A DNA stretch of 64,000 nt from Cristatella mucedo (GCA_009760855.2 WPIO01000113.1:382001-446000), one strand, 5' to 3'; shown: positions 21,954-31,889, counted from the first letter of the stretch. Notes: generated by a model from the sequence alone, not told the origin. Numbers and translations are program-made.

Positions 21954-24007
21954 TAATAATAATAATAATAATAATATTGCACTTGATAAAGCGCCCTCAG
22001 AGAACTTAATCTCTTTCTAGGTGCTTTACATTTGCTGCAAAGTGATACGCAATAGAATAGTAAGTAAAATCATGCTTGAAAAACAAACAAAATGAATAAC
22101 ATGGTTAGGGGTTACATGCACTGGGTCAGCATGCAAATGTGGTTAGTGGCAGCATGAACAGTGTCAGCACGCATAAGCACATCGAGGACGAATCACAAGG
22201 ACCCACTAAATGCTGTCCTAAATAGGTATGTTTTTAAGTTTCTTTTAAATGTGGTCAGGTCAGGGGATGTTCTGATGCAGGTCGGGAGGGAGTTCCAGGC
22301 TGTGGGAGCATACGAGCTAAATGCACGGTCTCCAAAGGATTTAAGGTTTGTACGAGGTATTTCTAGACTGTTGGATTCCGAAAAGCGAGTGGTACGATGC
22401 TTTGCCTGATGGGGTAGTATCTCTGAAAGATAGGCTGGAGCCATAGAATGAAGAGACCTAAAAGTGAGCGACAAAACCTTGAAGTCAATCCGTTGCTTGA
22501 CTGGTAACCAGTGCAGGTCGGCGAGAAGTGGAGTAATGTGGCAACTGCGACGCTCACGACAGACAAGCCTAGCTGCAGAGTTTTGCACCAGCTGCAATCG
22601 CCTGATCGCACATGCTGGTAGGCCAGTAAGCAGTGAGTTGCAGAAGTCGAGACGAGATGTCACGAATGCATGGACCAACTTGGACGTGGTATCCTTATCT
22701 AAACAAGCCCTAATTTTAGCAATGTTATGAAGCTGAAAATAGGCTGATTTGACTGTGGAGCTGATGTGGTCGTCTAACGAGAGGTTGCTTTGGAATATGA
22801 CACCTAGATTTCGAGCTGATGCAACTGGAGATATGCTGGCAGAGCCAATTTTGAAAGTCAGCCTTTCCAATTTCTGAATAACACTAGGTTTGCCCATAAC
22901 TAGTAAGTTAGTTTTATCATCGTTTAGTTTTAGAAAATTTGCTGCCATCCATGATCGGATGTCATCAATGCATGCAGCAAGTGAGTTGAGAGAATTTGAG
23001 GTGCTCGAAGGCTGGGAGGGATCAAAGCAAAGGTACAACTGAGTGTCATCCGCATAGAAGTGAAAGCCTAGATTGTGCTTGGCAATCACATCAGCGAGAG
23101 GGAGAGTATAAACGGTGAAAAGGACCGGACCTAGCACAGAGCCCTGAGGTACTCCATATTTTAGAGGTACTTCAGATGATCTTTGTCCATTCACGTCAAC
23201 ACTCTGGAGTCTCCCACTGAGATAGGACCTGAACCACTGCAGAGCAGTGCCAGTGATGCCCAGGCGAGATGAGAGGCGCTCTAGAAGTACTTTGTGATCG
23301 ATGGTATCAAAAGCTGCCGAAAGATCGAGCAAAACAAGAAGAGACATGTCTGCATTCCTAAGTAGGTCGTTGTATACCCGAAGCAATGCTGACTCTGTGG
23401 AGTGATTAGCTCTAAAGCCAGACTGGAACTTACTAGCAAGGTGTGAGGTTTCGATATACGAGTTCAGCTGGTCTGCCACGACCCGTTCCAGTGTCTTTGA
23501 TAGGAATGGTAGAAGGGAAACTGGGCCGTAGTTGCTTAAGTTCTCTTGGTCTAGTGTAGCTTTCTTGAGAAGTGGCCTGACTACAGCTTTTTTGAAAGGT
23601 GCTGGGACCTGACCTGAGGCTAATGACATATTAATGATGCTGGTTATGCATGGCAGCAGCAGATCAATGCAACGTAGGAGCAGGACAGTGGGAATAGGGT
23701 CCAGTGGACTTGTTGTCTTCTTTGATTGAGATACGAGCTTTAGGACTACGTCACTGGTGACCTGTTTAAATGCAGACATTGAGGCGCAGCCAGGAACCGA
23801 GGAACAGCATTCTAGTGGGAAGGTTGTCATCGCAGGGATGGATTCCCTGATTATGTCTATCTTCTGCACAAAGAATCGAGAGAAGCGATCGGCTAGATCA
23901 TCACAAGGATCATCTGGTAAGGAGCTAACCTGGGAACGGTTGAGGAGATGGTTTATTGTCGACATCAGCATTTTTGGATTGTGTATCTGTGATTCAACAA
24001 TGTTTCA
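21954..24007 (-). mobile_element. L2-A LINE, best-preserved copy (5'-truncated)
   Basis: Minus-strand L2-clade non-LTR retrotransposon, about 2.05 kb. From its 3' end: (ATT)n at 21,954-21,977, a terminal hairpin (TAAAGCGCC pairing with GGCGCTTTA), about 180 bp of 3' UTR, then an open ORF2 reading through the reverse transcriptase. The 5' end stops at about 24,007, where the tail of another L2-A copy begins. The apurinic endonuclease domain and ORF1 are absent, so the copy itself cannot retrotranspose. The open frame indicates a comparatively young insertion. Confidence 0.95.
22193..23971 (-). CDS. L2-clade reverse transcriptase (ORF2, N-terminally truncated)
   Basis: 592 codons without a stop. 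The reverse-transcriptase domain spans about residues 127-395, with [15 protein letters not shown] carrying the first catalytic Asp (about 216), GVPQGSVLGP at 273-282, and the YADD catalytic box at 306-309. The C-terminal region (about 396-592) includes the LDFCNSLLTGLPACAIRRLQ segment typical of L2/CR1-type LINEs and ends FRTAFSGSL. The ATG at 23,971 is internal to the original ORF2, whose endonuclease part is lost, so this is a transposon relic rather than a host gene. It would copy LINE RNA at nicked chromosomal DNA if complete. Confidence 0.95.
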   Translation of the reverse strand: MLMSTINHLLNRSQVSSLPDDPCDDLADRFSRFFVQKIDIIRESIPAMTTFPLECCSSVPGCASMSAFKQVTSDVVLKLVSQSKKTTSPLDPIPTVLLLRCIDLLLPCITSIINMSLASGQVPAPFKKAVVRPLLKKATLDQENLSNYGPVSLLPFLSKTLERVVADQLNSYIETSHLASKFQSGFRANHSTESALLRVYNDLLRNADMSLLVLLDLSAAFDTIDHKVLLERLSSRLGITGTALQWFRSYLSGRLQSVDVNGQRSSEVPLKYGVPQGSVLGPVLFTVYTLPLADVIAKHNLGFHFYADDTQLYLCFDPSQPSSTSNSLNSLAACIDDIRSWMAANFLKLNDDKTNLLVMGKPSVIQKLERLTFKIGSASISPVASARNLGVIFQSNLSLDDHISSTVKSAYFQLHNIAKIRACLDKDTTSKLVHAFVTSRLDFCNSLLTGLPACAIRRLQLVQNSAARLVCRERRSCHITPLLADLHWLPVKQRIDFKVLSLTFRSLHSMAPAYLSEILPHQAKHRTTRFSESNSLEIPRTNLKSFGDRAFSSYAPTAWNSLPTCIRTSPDLTTFKRNLKTYLFRTAFSGSL

Positions 24008-24245
24008 TAATAATAATGATGCACTTGATAAAGCGCCCTTAGAGAGCTCAATCTCTTTCTAGGCGCTTTACATTTGCTGCAAAGGGAAATGCAATTGAAT
24101 GGTGAGTAATATCGTGCTTGATAAACAAACAACGTGAATAACACGGTTAGGGGTGACATGCACAGGGTCAGCATGCAAACGTGGTTAGTGGCAGCATGCA
24201 CAGTGACAGCACGCATAAGCACGTGAAGGACGAATCACAGGGAAT
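24008..24245 (-). mobile_element. L2-A LINE 3' UTR and tail
   Basis: A separate reversed tail begins with (AAT)n directly where the 21,954-24,007 copy ends. The hairpin, CAGGGTCAGCATGCAAAC and GTGGCAGCATGCACAG blocks are clear. The younger copy either inserted at this tail or both share a junction. Confidence 0.9.
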
Positions 24246-24839
24246 AGACTGCTAAACCGTATTAGCCCAGGAGTAGCCCAGGTGCTTGCTCTCTTCACCA
24301 CCGCCCTGGTCGTGGATTCACCACCATCGTGGATTCGAAGCAAGCTGCAGTGCAGTGAACCAGCCGAGCTGCAATAAATGATCTCGCCTTTGATAGGATG
24401 TCAGACGTGGAGCAGCTAGTGCATGTTACACACGTTATGGGATAGCTTGGCCTTTCACGACAGACCATATTCAATTTTTGTATTAGTTCTAGTATAGCCT
24501 GTCAGAATTTTTTTTGGCCAAAATCGTGCTGAATGGCACGAAGTTCGAGACGTTCTTGAAATAGTTTGTTGCCGGACCTGCATGCTCACATATAGTACAT
24601 AGTCACATGCTCTTGGAGACTCGACCGATACTGTTGCCTGACCTATGCAAGATGAGTGCTCACCCACTAAGGCTTGCCCTTGCCTGTAGTGGCAGTAATG
24701 CCTGAAGTGATTTGCTGTCATGGAAACAAGGCCATGTAAACCGTGCTCCATTTATAGATTACCTAATCTTGCCTCCTGCTGTGCCTTTGTGCATCAGATA
24801 TTGGTGATCTGCATACAATCTTTCGGCATCAGATCATAA
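24246..24839. other. Mostly unrecognised; possible SINE remnant at 24,255-24,330
   Basis: AGCCCAGGTGCTTGCTCTC and CCCTGGTCGTGGATTC resemble the head of the SINE at 21,425, but the match is short. The rest is unrecognised. Confidence 0.35.
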
Positions 24840-25290
24840 TGTGTTACCTTATTTTTCTGGCTCCAGCATAACTATCACCGCTACCTCCAGCCAAGCTAGG
24901 TATAGCAACGCCAGCTGTTCTAATTCGAATGGTTTAGCTATGGCTCAAACCAGTCTCAAATCCTTGGAGAACGTGCTTTTGTTTGTATGCTCTCAAAGCC
25001 TAGAACTCATTCCAACTGATTTCAGGACACCCCCTGATTTGATGACATTTAAAAATAACCATCAAGAGCACCTTTTAGATATTTGATAGTCGGGTCATCG
25101 TATGATTCATCCTCGATGTGCTTATGGTTCTCGCAATGTGCATGTTACCACTACCATAATATGCTTGTTGACACTGTGCATTTCATTTTACTGCTTATCG
25201 TATGGTCCTGTACAGCTGATATAAAGTACCTTGAAAGAGATTGATTTTTCTTAGTGTGTCTGTGTGATACCAATGCATTATTAATAATGT
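24840..25290 (+). mobile_element. Old diverged L2-A LINE 3' end
   Basis: Plus-strand remnant. CTCAAATCCTTGGAGAACG and GTATGCTCTCAAAGCCTAGA correspond to the NLKSFGDRAFSSYAPTAWNS part of ORF2. The 3' UTR, a weak hairpin (AAAGTACCTTGAAAGAGATT) and ATTATT follow. Several indels. Confidence 0.8.
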
Positions 25291-25332
25291 TAATATATTT
25301 AACTTTAGTGGCAGTTTTCACTGCCAATGCAG

Positions 25333-25479
25333 GCTGACTGTGTGACAATGTTGACTGCTGGAGAAGAGTGGGCTGCCCAGCTCGACCAGGGCAAAAAGTC
25401 GCTGCGCCTCAGAACCGACCACTTTGGCTCGTACCGCCACTTCTTTCGCACCGGCCTCGGGGTGTCTTTCAAAGCCTGA
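25333..25479 (+). CDS. Possible short terminal exon, unknown protein
   Basis: After a good acceptor (GTTTTCACTGCCAATGCAG) 48 codons stay open to a TGA at 25,477. They encode a protein-like sequence with G/C-ending codons, including ADCVTMLTAGEEWAAQLDQG and RTDHFGSYRHFFRTGLGVSF. An in-frame ATG (25,328) also lies just inside the acceptor. A second frame (25,368-25,646) is open across the same GC-rich patch. I recognise no family. It could be a genuine exon, a processed fragment or chance. Confidence 0.3.
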   Translation, partial: ADCVTMLTAGEEWAAQLDQGKKSLRLRTDHFGSYRHFFRTGLGVSFKA

Positions 25480-25664
25480 CGCGACGCCACCGAGTCCGGC
25501 TTCCGGTGCTCCGCGTCGTGAGCCGCCGCTTCGGCTCGCTCGGAGCTTCAGTCGCTGTATACAGGTACTGTGTGGCTTGTGTAAGTTTTGAATTATGCTT
25601 TGCTAGAGTACTAAAAATCGCTTGTGACTTCTCGGTGAGTCCCTGACCTGTTGATAATGATGAT

Positions 25665-25805
25665 GTATCTCCGTCTGTAACCCCTCAAAGCTACAAAGAC
25701 TGTGTGGTTATTTTTCAGGAGAGTTTGTATAGCAAGAGTTTTATATAGCACACTCACAGCCTAAGTGACTTACAGTACGAATTCGGTAGCCAACAGACTT
25801 CATTG
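25665..25805 (-). mobile_element. LINE-B 3' tail fragment
   Basis: Matches the reversed 3' end of LINE-B at 59,300 and 61,588: TGTATCTCCGTCTGTAA, GGAGAGTTTGTATAGC, GCACTCACAGCCTAAG, and GGTAGCCAACAGACTTC. Confidence 0.75.
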
Positions 25806-25834
25806 GAACCTTTATATACCTAGAGGTAGTTGGT

Positions 25835-26400
25835 GGCATAATAATAATAATAATTCACTTGATAAAGCGCCCTCAGAGAACTTAATCTCTCTCTCTAGGC
25901 GCTTTACATTTGCTGCAAAGTGAAATGCAATTGAATGGTAAGTAAAATCATGCTTGAAGAACAAACAAAATGAATAATATGGTTAGGGGTGACATGCACA
26001 GGGTCAGCATGCGAATGTGGCCAGTGGCAGCATGCACAGTGTCAGCACGCATAAGCACATCAAGGACGAATCACAGGGACCCGCTAAATGCTGTCTTAAA
26101 TAGGTGTGTTTTTAGGTTCCTTTTAAATGTGGTCAGGTCGGGGGATGTTCTGACGCAGGTCGGGAGGGAGTTCCAGGCTGTTGGAGCATACGAACTAAAT
26201 GCACGGGAGGGAGTTCCAGGCTGTTGGAGCATACGAACTAAATGCACGGTCTCCAAAGGATTTAAGGTTTGTACGAGGTATTTGTAGACTGTTGGATTCC
26301 GAAAAGTGGGTGGTACGATGCTTGGCCTGATGGGGTAGTATATCTGAAAGATAGGCTGGAGCCATAGAATGAAGGGACCTATATTTGTCGCAAAGTTAGC
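25835..26400 (-). mobile_element. L2-A LINE 3' end with internal duplication
   Basis: Reversed copy from (AAT)n through the hairpin and 3' UTR into the last about 60 codons of ORF2 (FSSYAPTAWNSLPTCVRTSP, then LFKTAFSGSL). A 43-bp segment is duplicated at 26,160-26,246, breaking the frame. It ends abruptly near 26,400. Confidence 0.92.
26160..26246. repeat. 43-bp tandem duplication inside L2-A
   Basis: Two adjacent copies of a segment beginning GGGAGGGAGTTCCAGGCTGT and ending AACTAAATGCAC. The flanking L2-A sequence contains it once. Confidence 0.85.
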
Positions 26401-26592
26401 TGAGAAGCTACGGTAGCATTAAGATCGATTTTTATCTAGAACGTAATGAACATTTTTTGACTTCTAAGAGAAAAAACTTTTACTAATAATCCTGCTGCAT
26501 AAATATATAAAAAAATCAGTCATGAATTCATTTTTAATTGTGTGTATCAATTGTGTAAATTAAAATTGTGTATTATTCTTATAAATTGACAT

Positions 26593-26748
26593 GTAGATCA
26601 ATTGTCGTATAGGCCAGTTAGTAAAGGCCAGTTGTCGTAGGTTCAATAGTCACAGACCAGATGGTATGTATATCAATTGTCGTATAGGCCGGTTGGTACA
26701 GCCCAATTGTCGTAGGGTCAGTAGTCTTCAATAGTCACCCAACCGTCT
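26593..26748. repeat. Two-copy minisatellite (about 78-bp units)
   Basis: Each unit contains ATCAATTGTCGTATAGGCC, a GGTAGTA-type block, CAGTTGTCGTAGG or CAATTGTCGTAGG, and CAATAGTCAC. Sub-blocks repeat the core AATTGTCGTA within a unit. Confidence 0.8.
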
Positions 26749-26819
26749 ACAATGTGCGTCCTCATCTAAAATCACGTGTGAATTGCGAAACCTCAAGACC
26801 CTTGACATCGATGCTGACC

Positions 26820-26985
26820 ACGAGAGTTCTTCACCCCTGCTGCTCAGCTAGACTTAGCCTTTGCTAGAATGTTTTGGTATCATGTACACTAATCCTCATA
26901 TGCCTGTCAATGGTAGTCAATCCAGATCTTTTGTATGCTTTCTCAAGTTTGAGCTTTGAAGACCTAGCTAGTTAAATGTCGGTGG
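26820..26985 (-). mobile_element. L2-A LINE linker region, left part
   Basis: Reversed L2-A linker (CAGCTAGACTTAGCCTTTGC and TATGCTTTCTCAAGTTTGAG). It continues at 27,246-27,345 (CAGAGGTGCAAACTGG block) after an inserted plus-strand L2-A tail. Confidence 0.75.
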
Positions 26986-26987
26986 TA

Positions 26988-27245
26988 GCATTTAGTGGGT
27001 CCCTGCGATTCATCCTTTATGTGCTTATGCGTGCTGACACTGCATGCTGCCACTAACCACATTTGCATGCTGACCCTGTGCATGTCACCCCTTACCATGT
27101 TATTCATGTTGTTTGTTGATCAAGCATGATATTACTCACCGTTCAATTGCATTTCCCTTTGCAGCAAATGTAAAGCACCTAGAAAGAGATTGAGTTAACT
27201 GAGGGCACTTTATCAAGTGCATTATTATTATTATTATTATTATTA
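26988..27245 (+). mobile_element. L2-A LINE 3' tail inserted in another L2-A
   Basis: Plus-strand 3' UTR from AGCATTTAGTGGGTCCCTG through the hairpin to (ATT)n, splitting the reversed copy around it. Confidence 0.9.
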
Positions 27246-27345
27246 TAAACCACAGGCCGTCTGGGCTATAGCACACAGCAGGCTTAGTCAGAGGTGCAAA
27301 CTGGTCTAGCATGTCAGCTTGTGTCGTGTTATAGCATTCCACCAA

Positions 27346-28190
27346 TCAGCTCCACAGTCTATTTTCAGCTATATAAAATTGCTAAAATTCGGGCTTGTTT
27401 AGACAGGGATACCACATCTAAATTGGTACATGCATTTGTGACATCCAGTTTTGACTTCTGTAACACTGCTTGCAGTTCTACTGGCCTGTGCAGTGAGGTG
27501 CTTACAGCTCATTCAAATCTGGCAGCTAGGCTTGTCTGTGTGAGCTTCGAAATTGCCACATCTCCCTGAGCTGCACTGACTCCCACTCAAGCAAGGCATC
27601 GACTTCTCGTGAGTATGTTGTTAGTCCAAATAACTGATGTTTTTTCGATACCCAGACCAGGGGAGTTTTACCAAGGTTTCGTCATTCACTTTTAGGTCCC
27701 TTTATTATTTGGCTCCAGCCCACCTATCAGATCTACTCCCCTACCAGGCTAAGCATAGTACCTTTAGCTTTACAGAATTTAACTGTTTACCTATACCTCA
27801 TGCGAACCTCAAATCCTTTGGAGACTGTGCCTTTAGTTCATATGCTTCCAAAGCCTGGAACTCACTCCCGACTTGCATCACGACATCTCCTGACTTGACC
27901 ACATTAAAAACAAAACTAAAAACTCATCTATTTATCACCGCATTTAGTGGGTCCTTGTCATTCGACCTGTACGTGTGTGTGCATGCTGACACTGTGCATG
28001 CTACCACTAACCATATTTGCATGCTGACCCTGTGTATGTCACTCCTAAAGATGTTATTCTTGTTTATTGAGCATACTACCACTAACCATTCGATCGTGCT
28101 TCCTTTGCAGCAAACGTGAAGTGTCTAGAAAGAAATTGAGTTCTCTGAGAGCGCTAGGCCAAATATATTTTCATTATTATTATAAGATGA
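27346..28190 (+). mobile_element. L2-A LINE, C-terminal ORF2 and 3' end
   Basis: Plus-strand fragment starting CAGCTCCACAGTCTATTTTC (SSTVKSAYFQL region), through KIRACLDRDTTSKLVHAFVT to the ORF2 stop near 27,950, then the 3' UTR, hairpin and tail. Frameshifts around 27,470-27,640 break the ORF. Conceptual pieces include SLYYLAPAHLSDLLPYQAKH. Confidence 0.92.
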
Positions 28191-28525
28191 CTGCCTCTCC
28201 TTTCATTGCTGTTTTTCCTTTAGACTTGTACATAGCAAATTTGTGCTTGTCACTAGTCACTCGCTTGACCTGCTTCTTTTCCAGCTAGAAAAAGTGAATC
28301 AGTTGTTTTATTGCATTATGCAAGTATTATTTTATTAGCTTTTGTTGATGGAAAAGCACGGCAAATTTTTCTGCTGCATAACAATTCGGGCCTTATTGTT
28401 TGCTGGCATTTCAAGCCCAGCTTAGCGTGTGAGCCCAGCCTACTGTCACGAATAGACTCAATACCACGACCTGGGTCTTGAAGTGCCCGAATCTTATTTT
28501 CAATCTCTTACTGCTTTCGACCTAG

Positions 28526-28822
28526 TCATAAGTGAGGCGTTCGCTTTACTTTTGTAGCACGAAGCTCCCGGACCTGCAATTTAGTCTCTTTCTTTGTTAG
28601 ACTGTCGTATGCAATATTGCTGTTAAGTTTTGGCAGTATGGCACTGGGGTGGCCCTTTTTTGTTGCATGGTTTTCTCGTTGGCTGCCGAAGTTGTTGGAT
28701 GCTTTTATTCTTTTGGTGTTGCTTCTTTTTTGTTCACAATTCATAGTTATGAAATCTTGCTGCCCATTATTGAGCGGTGAAAACAGTTGGTCCACAGGTT
28801 TAACATGGAAATTACCTTGCAC
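28526..28822 (-). CDS. Putative 3'-terminal exon, unknown protein
   Basis: On the minus strand a strong acceptor (GGTGTTTTTCACAG) is followed by 98 open codons and a TGA. The product is hydrophilic and basic: VQGNFHVKPVDQLFSPLNNG, then KRIKASNNFGSQRENHATKK, then ETKLQVRELRATKVKRTPHL at the C-terminus. I do not recognise it. The plus-strand frame over the same bases is a hydrophobic shadow. An L2-A tail sits immediately upstream (28,845-28,916), within what would be its intron. Another exon-like piece lies at 29,279-29,349, but the phases do not join directly, so a further exon would be needed. Confidence 0.4.
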   Translation of the reverse strand: MQGNFHVKPVDQLFSPLNNGQQDFITMNCEQKRSNTKRIKASNNFGSQRENHATKKGHPSAILPKLNSNIAYDSLTKKETKLQVRELRATKVKRTPHL

Positions 28823-28844
28823 CTGTGAAAAACACCGACAACTT

Positions 28845-28916
28845 GCAGCAAATGTAAAGGGCCTAGACAGAGATTGAGTTCCCTGAGGGCGCAATGTCAA
28901 ATGTATTATTATTTTT
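28845..28916 (+). mobile_element. L2-A LINE hairpin tail
   Basis: Only the terminal hairpin block (TTGCAGCAAATGTAAAGGGC, GATTGAGTTCCCTGAGGGCG) and ATTATTATT remain, a roughly 70-bp insertion. Confidence 0.85.
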
Positions 28917-29278
28917 ATAACCAGCTTTGCTTTTCCAAGCCTTAGTGTTCCCTGACCTAACCGGTGAACCGTCCCGACTGACTGCCGAGTTTAAGCAGAG
29001 CAAAATCTATATTCGAGGAACAGTGAAAATGATTTCAAAATTATATTTGATACTTTTCTAATAGAACAAACATTAATCTAATTTTATGAACTTTAATCGC
29101 TAGTGTCGTATATCGAATCAGCATTGACTTGCTTGTACAGGTTGTACAGACGTATTTATACCATCTTAAATTTAATAATGTATCTCCCTTGGTGAAGAAA
29201 CGTGGGCAGATGTTATTTATGCATTTTCATCAGATAGCTAAGGCAGGGGCTGCATGATTTCCGGTTGCGCGTTCTCAC

Positions 29279-29349
29279 TCTGGCAGCTTTCCAATGTGCC
29301 ACCTTAGCTGGATGCCCAGAAGCTCAGTTTCCACTTCGTCTGACAGCAA
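29279..29349 (-). CDS. Putative internal exon, unknown protein
   Basis: 71 bp on the minus strand between an acceptor (TATGACCCCAG) and a strong donor (CCAGA|GTGAGA). It encodes LLSDEVETELLGIQLRWHIG and then KLP. The composition is coding-like, but the length is short enough for chance. It is possibly the same gene as 28,526-28,822. Confidence 0.3.
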
Positions 29350-29542
29350 CTGGGGTCATATGTAGGTATGTATCTCAATGTGTCAATTCGTAAAGCCGCA
29401 ATGACTATGTGGGTGCTACATATGCAATTTGGAAAATTGCCTCCTACTTCTGACACACATCCTTGTGGCACCGACGTGGAAATAATTAAGACGTGACATC
29501 ATTGACTGTGATTGTCTTACTGACGAATGTCGAATGATTAGC

Positions 29543-30720
29543 TTCTGTTAATTGAGCCGGAGAGGCTGCTGCTGTACACGCCCCTTTGTCGTTGCAGCCA
29601 CCATGCCTCAGAGCCAATAGAAGCTGCAGCCTCAGAGCCACCGGAAGCTGCAGGCGTGGTACCGCTGCAAGCAGCTGCACTAGGGCAGCCTCGAGCTGAC
29701 AATGCCTTCACTTCCTGTGCATGCCACCGGCACTCAGCCACATGCCTGCGACCTGTGCGGCAAGCGCTCCACGCGACTCAGCAACCTCAGGAGTCATGCC
29801 TATGCACACGCTGGAGAGGGTAAGAGGCACGAGTGTGACTAGTGTGGCACGTACTTCACCTTGAGCAGCAGCCTGAGGAACCACCAGCGCCTGCACGTGG
29901 ACGAGCGGCCACCAAGCGTGCGACCAGTACAAACTGAGGTTCAACGACAGCGGCAACCTGAAGCAGCACCAGTGTACGCACACGGGCGAGCGGCCGTATG
30001 CGTGCGACCGGTGCAGTGCGCGGTTCGTGCAGCTCAGCTGACTGATGAACCACAAGCACCTCCGCACGGGTGAGCGGCCGCACACGTGCGACCAGTGCAG
30101 CTCGGCGGCCTGAAGCGACACCGGAACATGTACACAGGTGAGCGACCACTTGCGTGTGACCACTTCGGTTTGCGTTTCTACGATTCCAGCAACCTGAAGC
30201 TGGTACCGGCGCACGCACGTCCGCGACCACGTGCGGAACCACTGCCGCACCGGAAGACTCGAGTGCTGAGTACACGAGTGACCAGCGCGGCTCGACGGGT
30301 CTTGGACTCATTGAAGGGGTGTCCAACAGCTGGCATGGTCAGCACTGGCGAGAAGCTTCTGTGTACACGTGACTGGTTCGACTAGAGCCACTCGCCATTT
30401 TCTTTATTATGAGGGCAAAGTCTCTTGTGCTAAGCTACAGCTCCAGAAAGTGACTGTCCTGCCTCTGCTGATGCAGATTCCGCAGCAACTGCTGGCATGG
30501 CTGCAGTTTTGCCTTACCTATCGTTCTCTGCAAGCCCAGCTTTGTCAGATTAACTATGACTGCTAGTGCAATTTTAGAATTAAAGCTCAAGATTACTGAG
30601 GACTTACCGCTCAGGATTCTGATGAAGCCCAAAGTGCACCTATACTCACTCGTCCGAACAGGTTCGGGCTATAATCAGCCAATGTTTCTGCGATATTTTT
30701 TTTGTAGGCTGTAGGAAACT
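29543..30720 (+). pseudogene. C2H2 zinc-finger pseudogene
   Basis: Its 5' part (29,543-29,740) is nearly the same as 45,605-45,790 upstream of the 10-finger ORF. Its finger and 3' UTR parts resemble the 12-finger ORF at 52,519, including the GATGAAGCCCAAAGTG block at 30,620. An ATG at 29,702 opens 46 codons (MPSLPVHATGTQPHACDLCG) until a TAG at 29,840. Beyond it, finger pieces survive in shifting frames: LRFNDSGNLKQHQCTHTGER, then YACDRCSARF, then GERPHTCDQCSS. Several frameshifts and stops make it non-functional. Confidence 0.88.
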
Positions 30721-30814
30721 TTCCTTGACATGATTAGTGTACAAAAGCACTTGGCGTTATACCCAAAAGTGGTAATAAATAAAATAACTAGCTTATTTAA
30801 CAGCCCCTTTTTGT

Positions 30815-30955
30815 GTAGGAGCAGAAGAGACCACTATCATTATCGCTTGCAGCTGCAACAAAGGATTGCCCACCCCAGATTCAAACCCATGGCCTCGGGA
30901 CCAAGGACAGGAAGAGCAACCACCTTAACTAGTGAGCCTCTACGACACGCATGGT
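30815..30955 (-). mobile_element. tRNA-derived SINE
   Basis: Reversed copy: CACTATCATTATCGCTTGCA, AACAAAGGATTGCCCACC, B-box complement CAGATTCAAACCC, and GGAAGAGCAACCACCTTAAC. Confidence 0.7.
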
Positions 30956-31390
30956 ATACCTGCCAGTGGGACTGTTATCGAATTTAAATATCAACCTATC
31001 TGGCTTTTGCATGCTGACGCTTAACCTCTTGATTTCAACCTCCAGCCTTGCAGTTGAATTGACTTATATGGCCTTACCTGTGTCGGTCGGGCCGAACCGA
31101 TTATCGTATGACTCACGCCATTCATTTATCCAACATCGAGATTTTCTATGATGAAGATACTCTCGTAGCCGGAGCACTAGCAACTCCTCGGCACCAGAGA
31201 GATTTGCCTCGGTAAGATCGTAGTCTACAGACCTCCGTCGTGTTCAGCTGTAATCGGACGCTGATGCTGCCGTTTCTGTCTTTAGGCAGTCCACGTTCCT
31301 CAGGCTACTGCGAGAGAAAATTGTGTTCATTAAACGTAAATATGAACATAGGCTTGTTGCTATGTTGAACAGCCTGCAATGAGCATTGAT
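30956..31390. other. No recognisable gene
   Basis: Nothing recognised. Confidence 0.5.
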
Positions 31391-31391
31391 G

Positions 31392-31556
31392 AGCCGTGAT
31401 GGCACACTATGTAAGGCGGTTGCTTTCACGACCTCGGTCCCGAGGTCGTGGGTTCAATTCCTGCAGTGGGCGATTCTTTATCGCCACGGCAAGCAGTGGT
31501 GATAGCCGTAAAGGCTCTTCTGTCGCTGTACAAAAAGAGGCTGTTTAATCAGCTAG
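31392..31556 (+). mobile_element. tRNA-derived SINE, plus orientation
   Basis: Reads tRNA head first: GAGCCGTGATGGCACACTAT, a palindromic ACGACCTCGGTCCCGAGGTC, B box GGGTTCAATTCC, then a body with TCGCCACGGCAAGCAGTGG and a tail near AAAAGAGGCTGTTTAATCAG. This copy shows the family's true polarity. Confidence 0.8.
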
Positions 31557-31885
31557 AAAAAATTGTGCCCATAGCAGATCTGGCATTGCTGTATGAACAA
31601 ATAACGCCGTAATAGCAGACCAGATCGCCCACTAAATAGGTGAATGCTGTGAGTCTGGCTGGGACAGGACCACGTGGCAGCGGCGCCACGCCCACGAAGG
31701 CTTCCCAAGTCGAACGACGTAACTGACGACAGTAAGTCATGTAATCAGCAAAGCGGCCAGGAAAAACCGAGGCACTGAGCTCCGAGCGAGCGTCGGAGGT
31801 GAAAATGCAGGATCGAGCAGCATGGATTTAGTTATTGCTGTGGCTGGGCTTGGAACACGACGTGGACCACGACCTCTTTCAAATA
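31557..31885. other. No recognisable gene
   Basis: Nothing recognised apart from modest GC enrichment at 31,670-31,700. Confidence 0.45.
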
Positions 31886-31889
31886 CATT

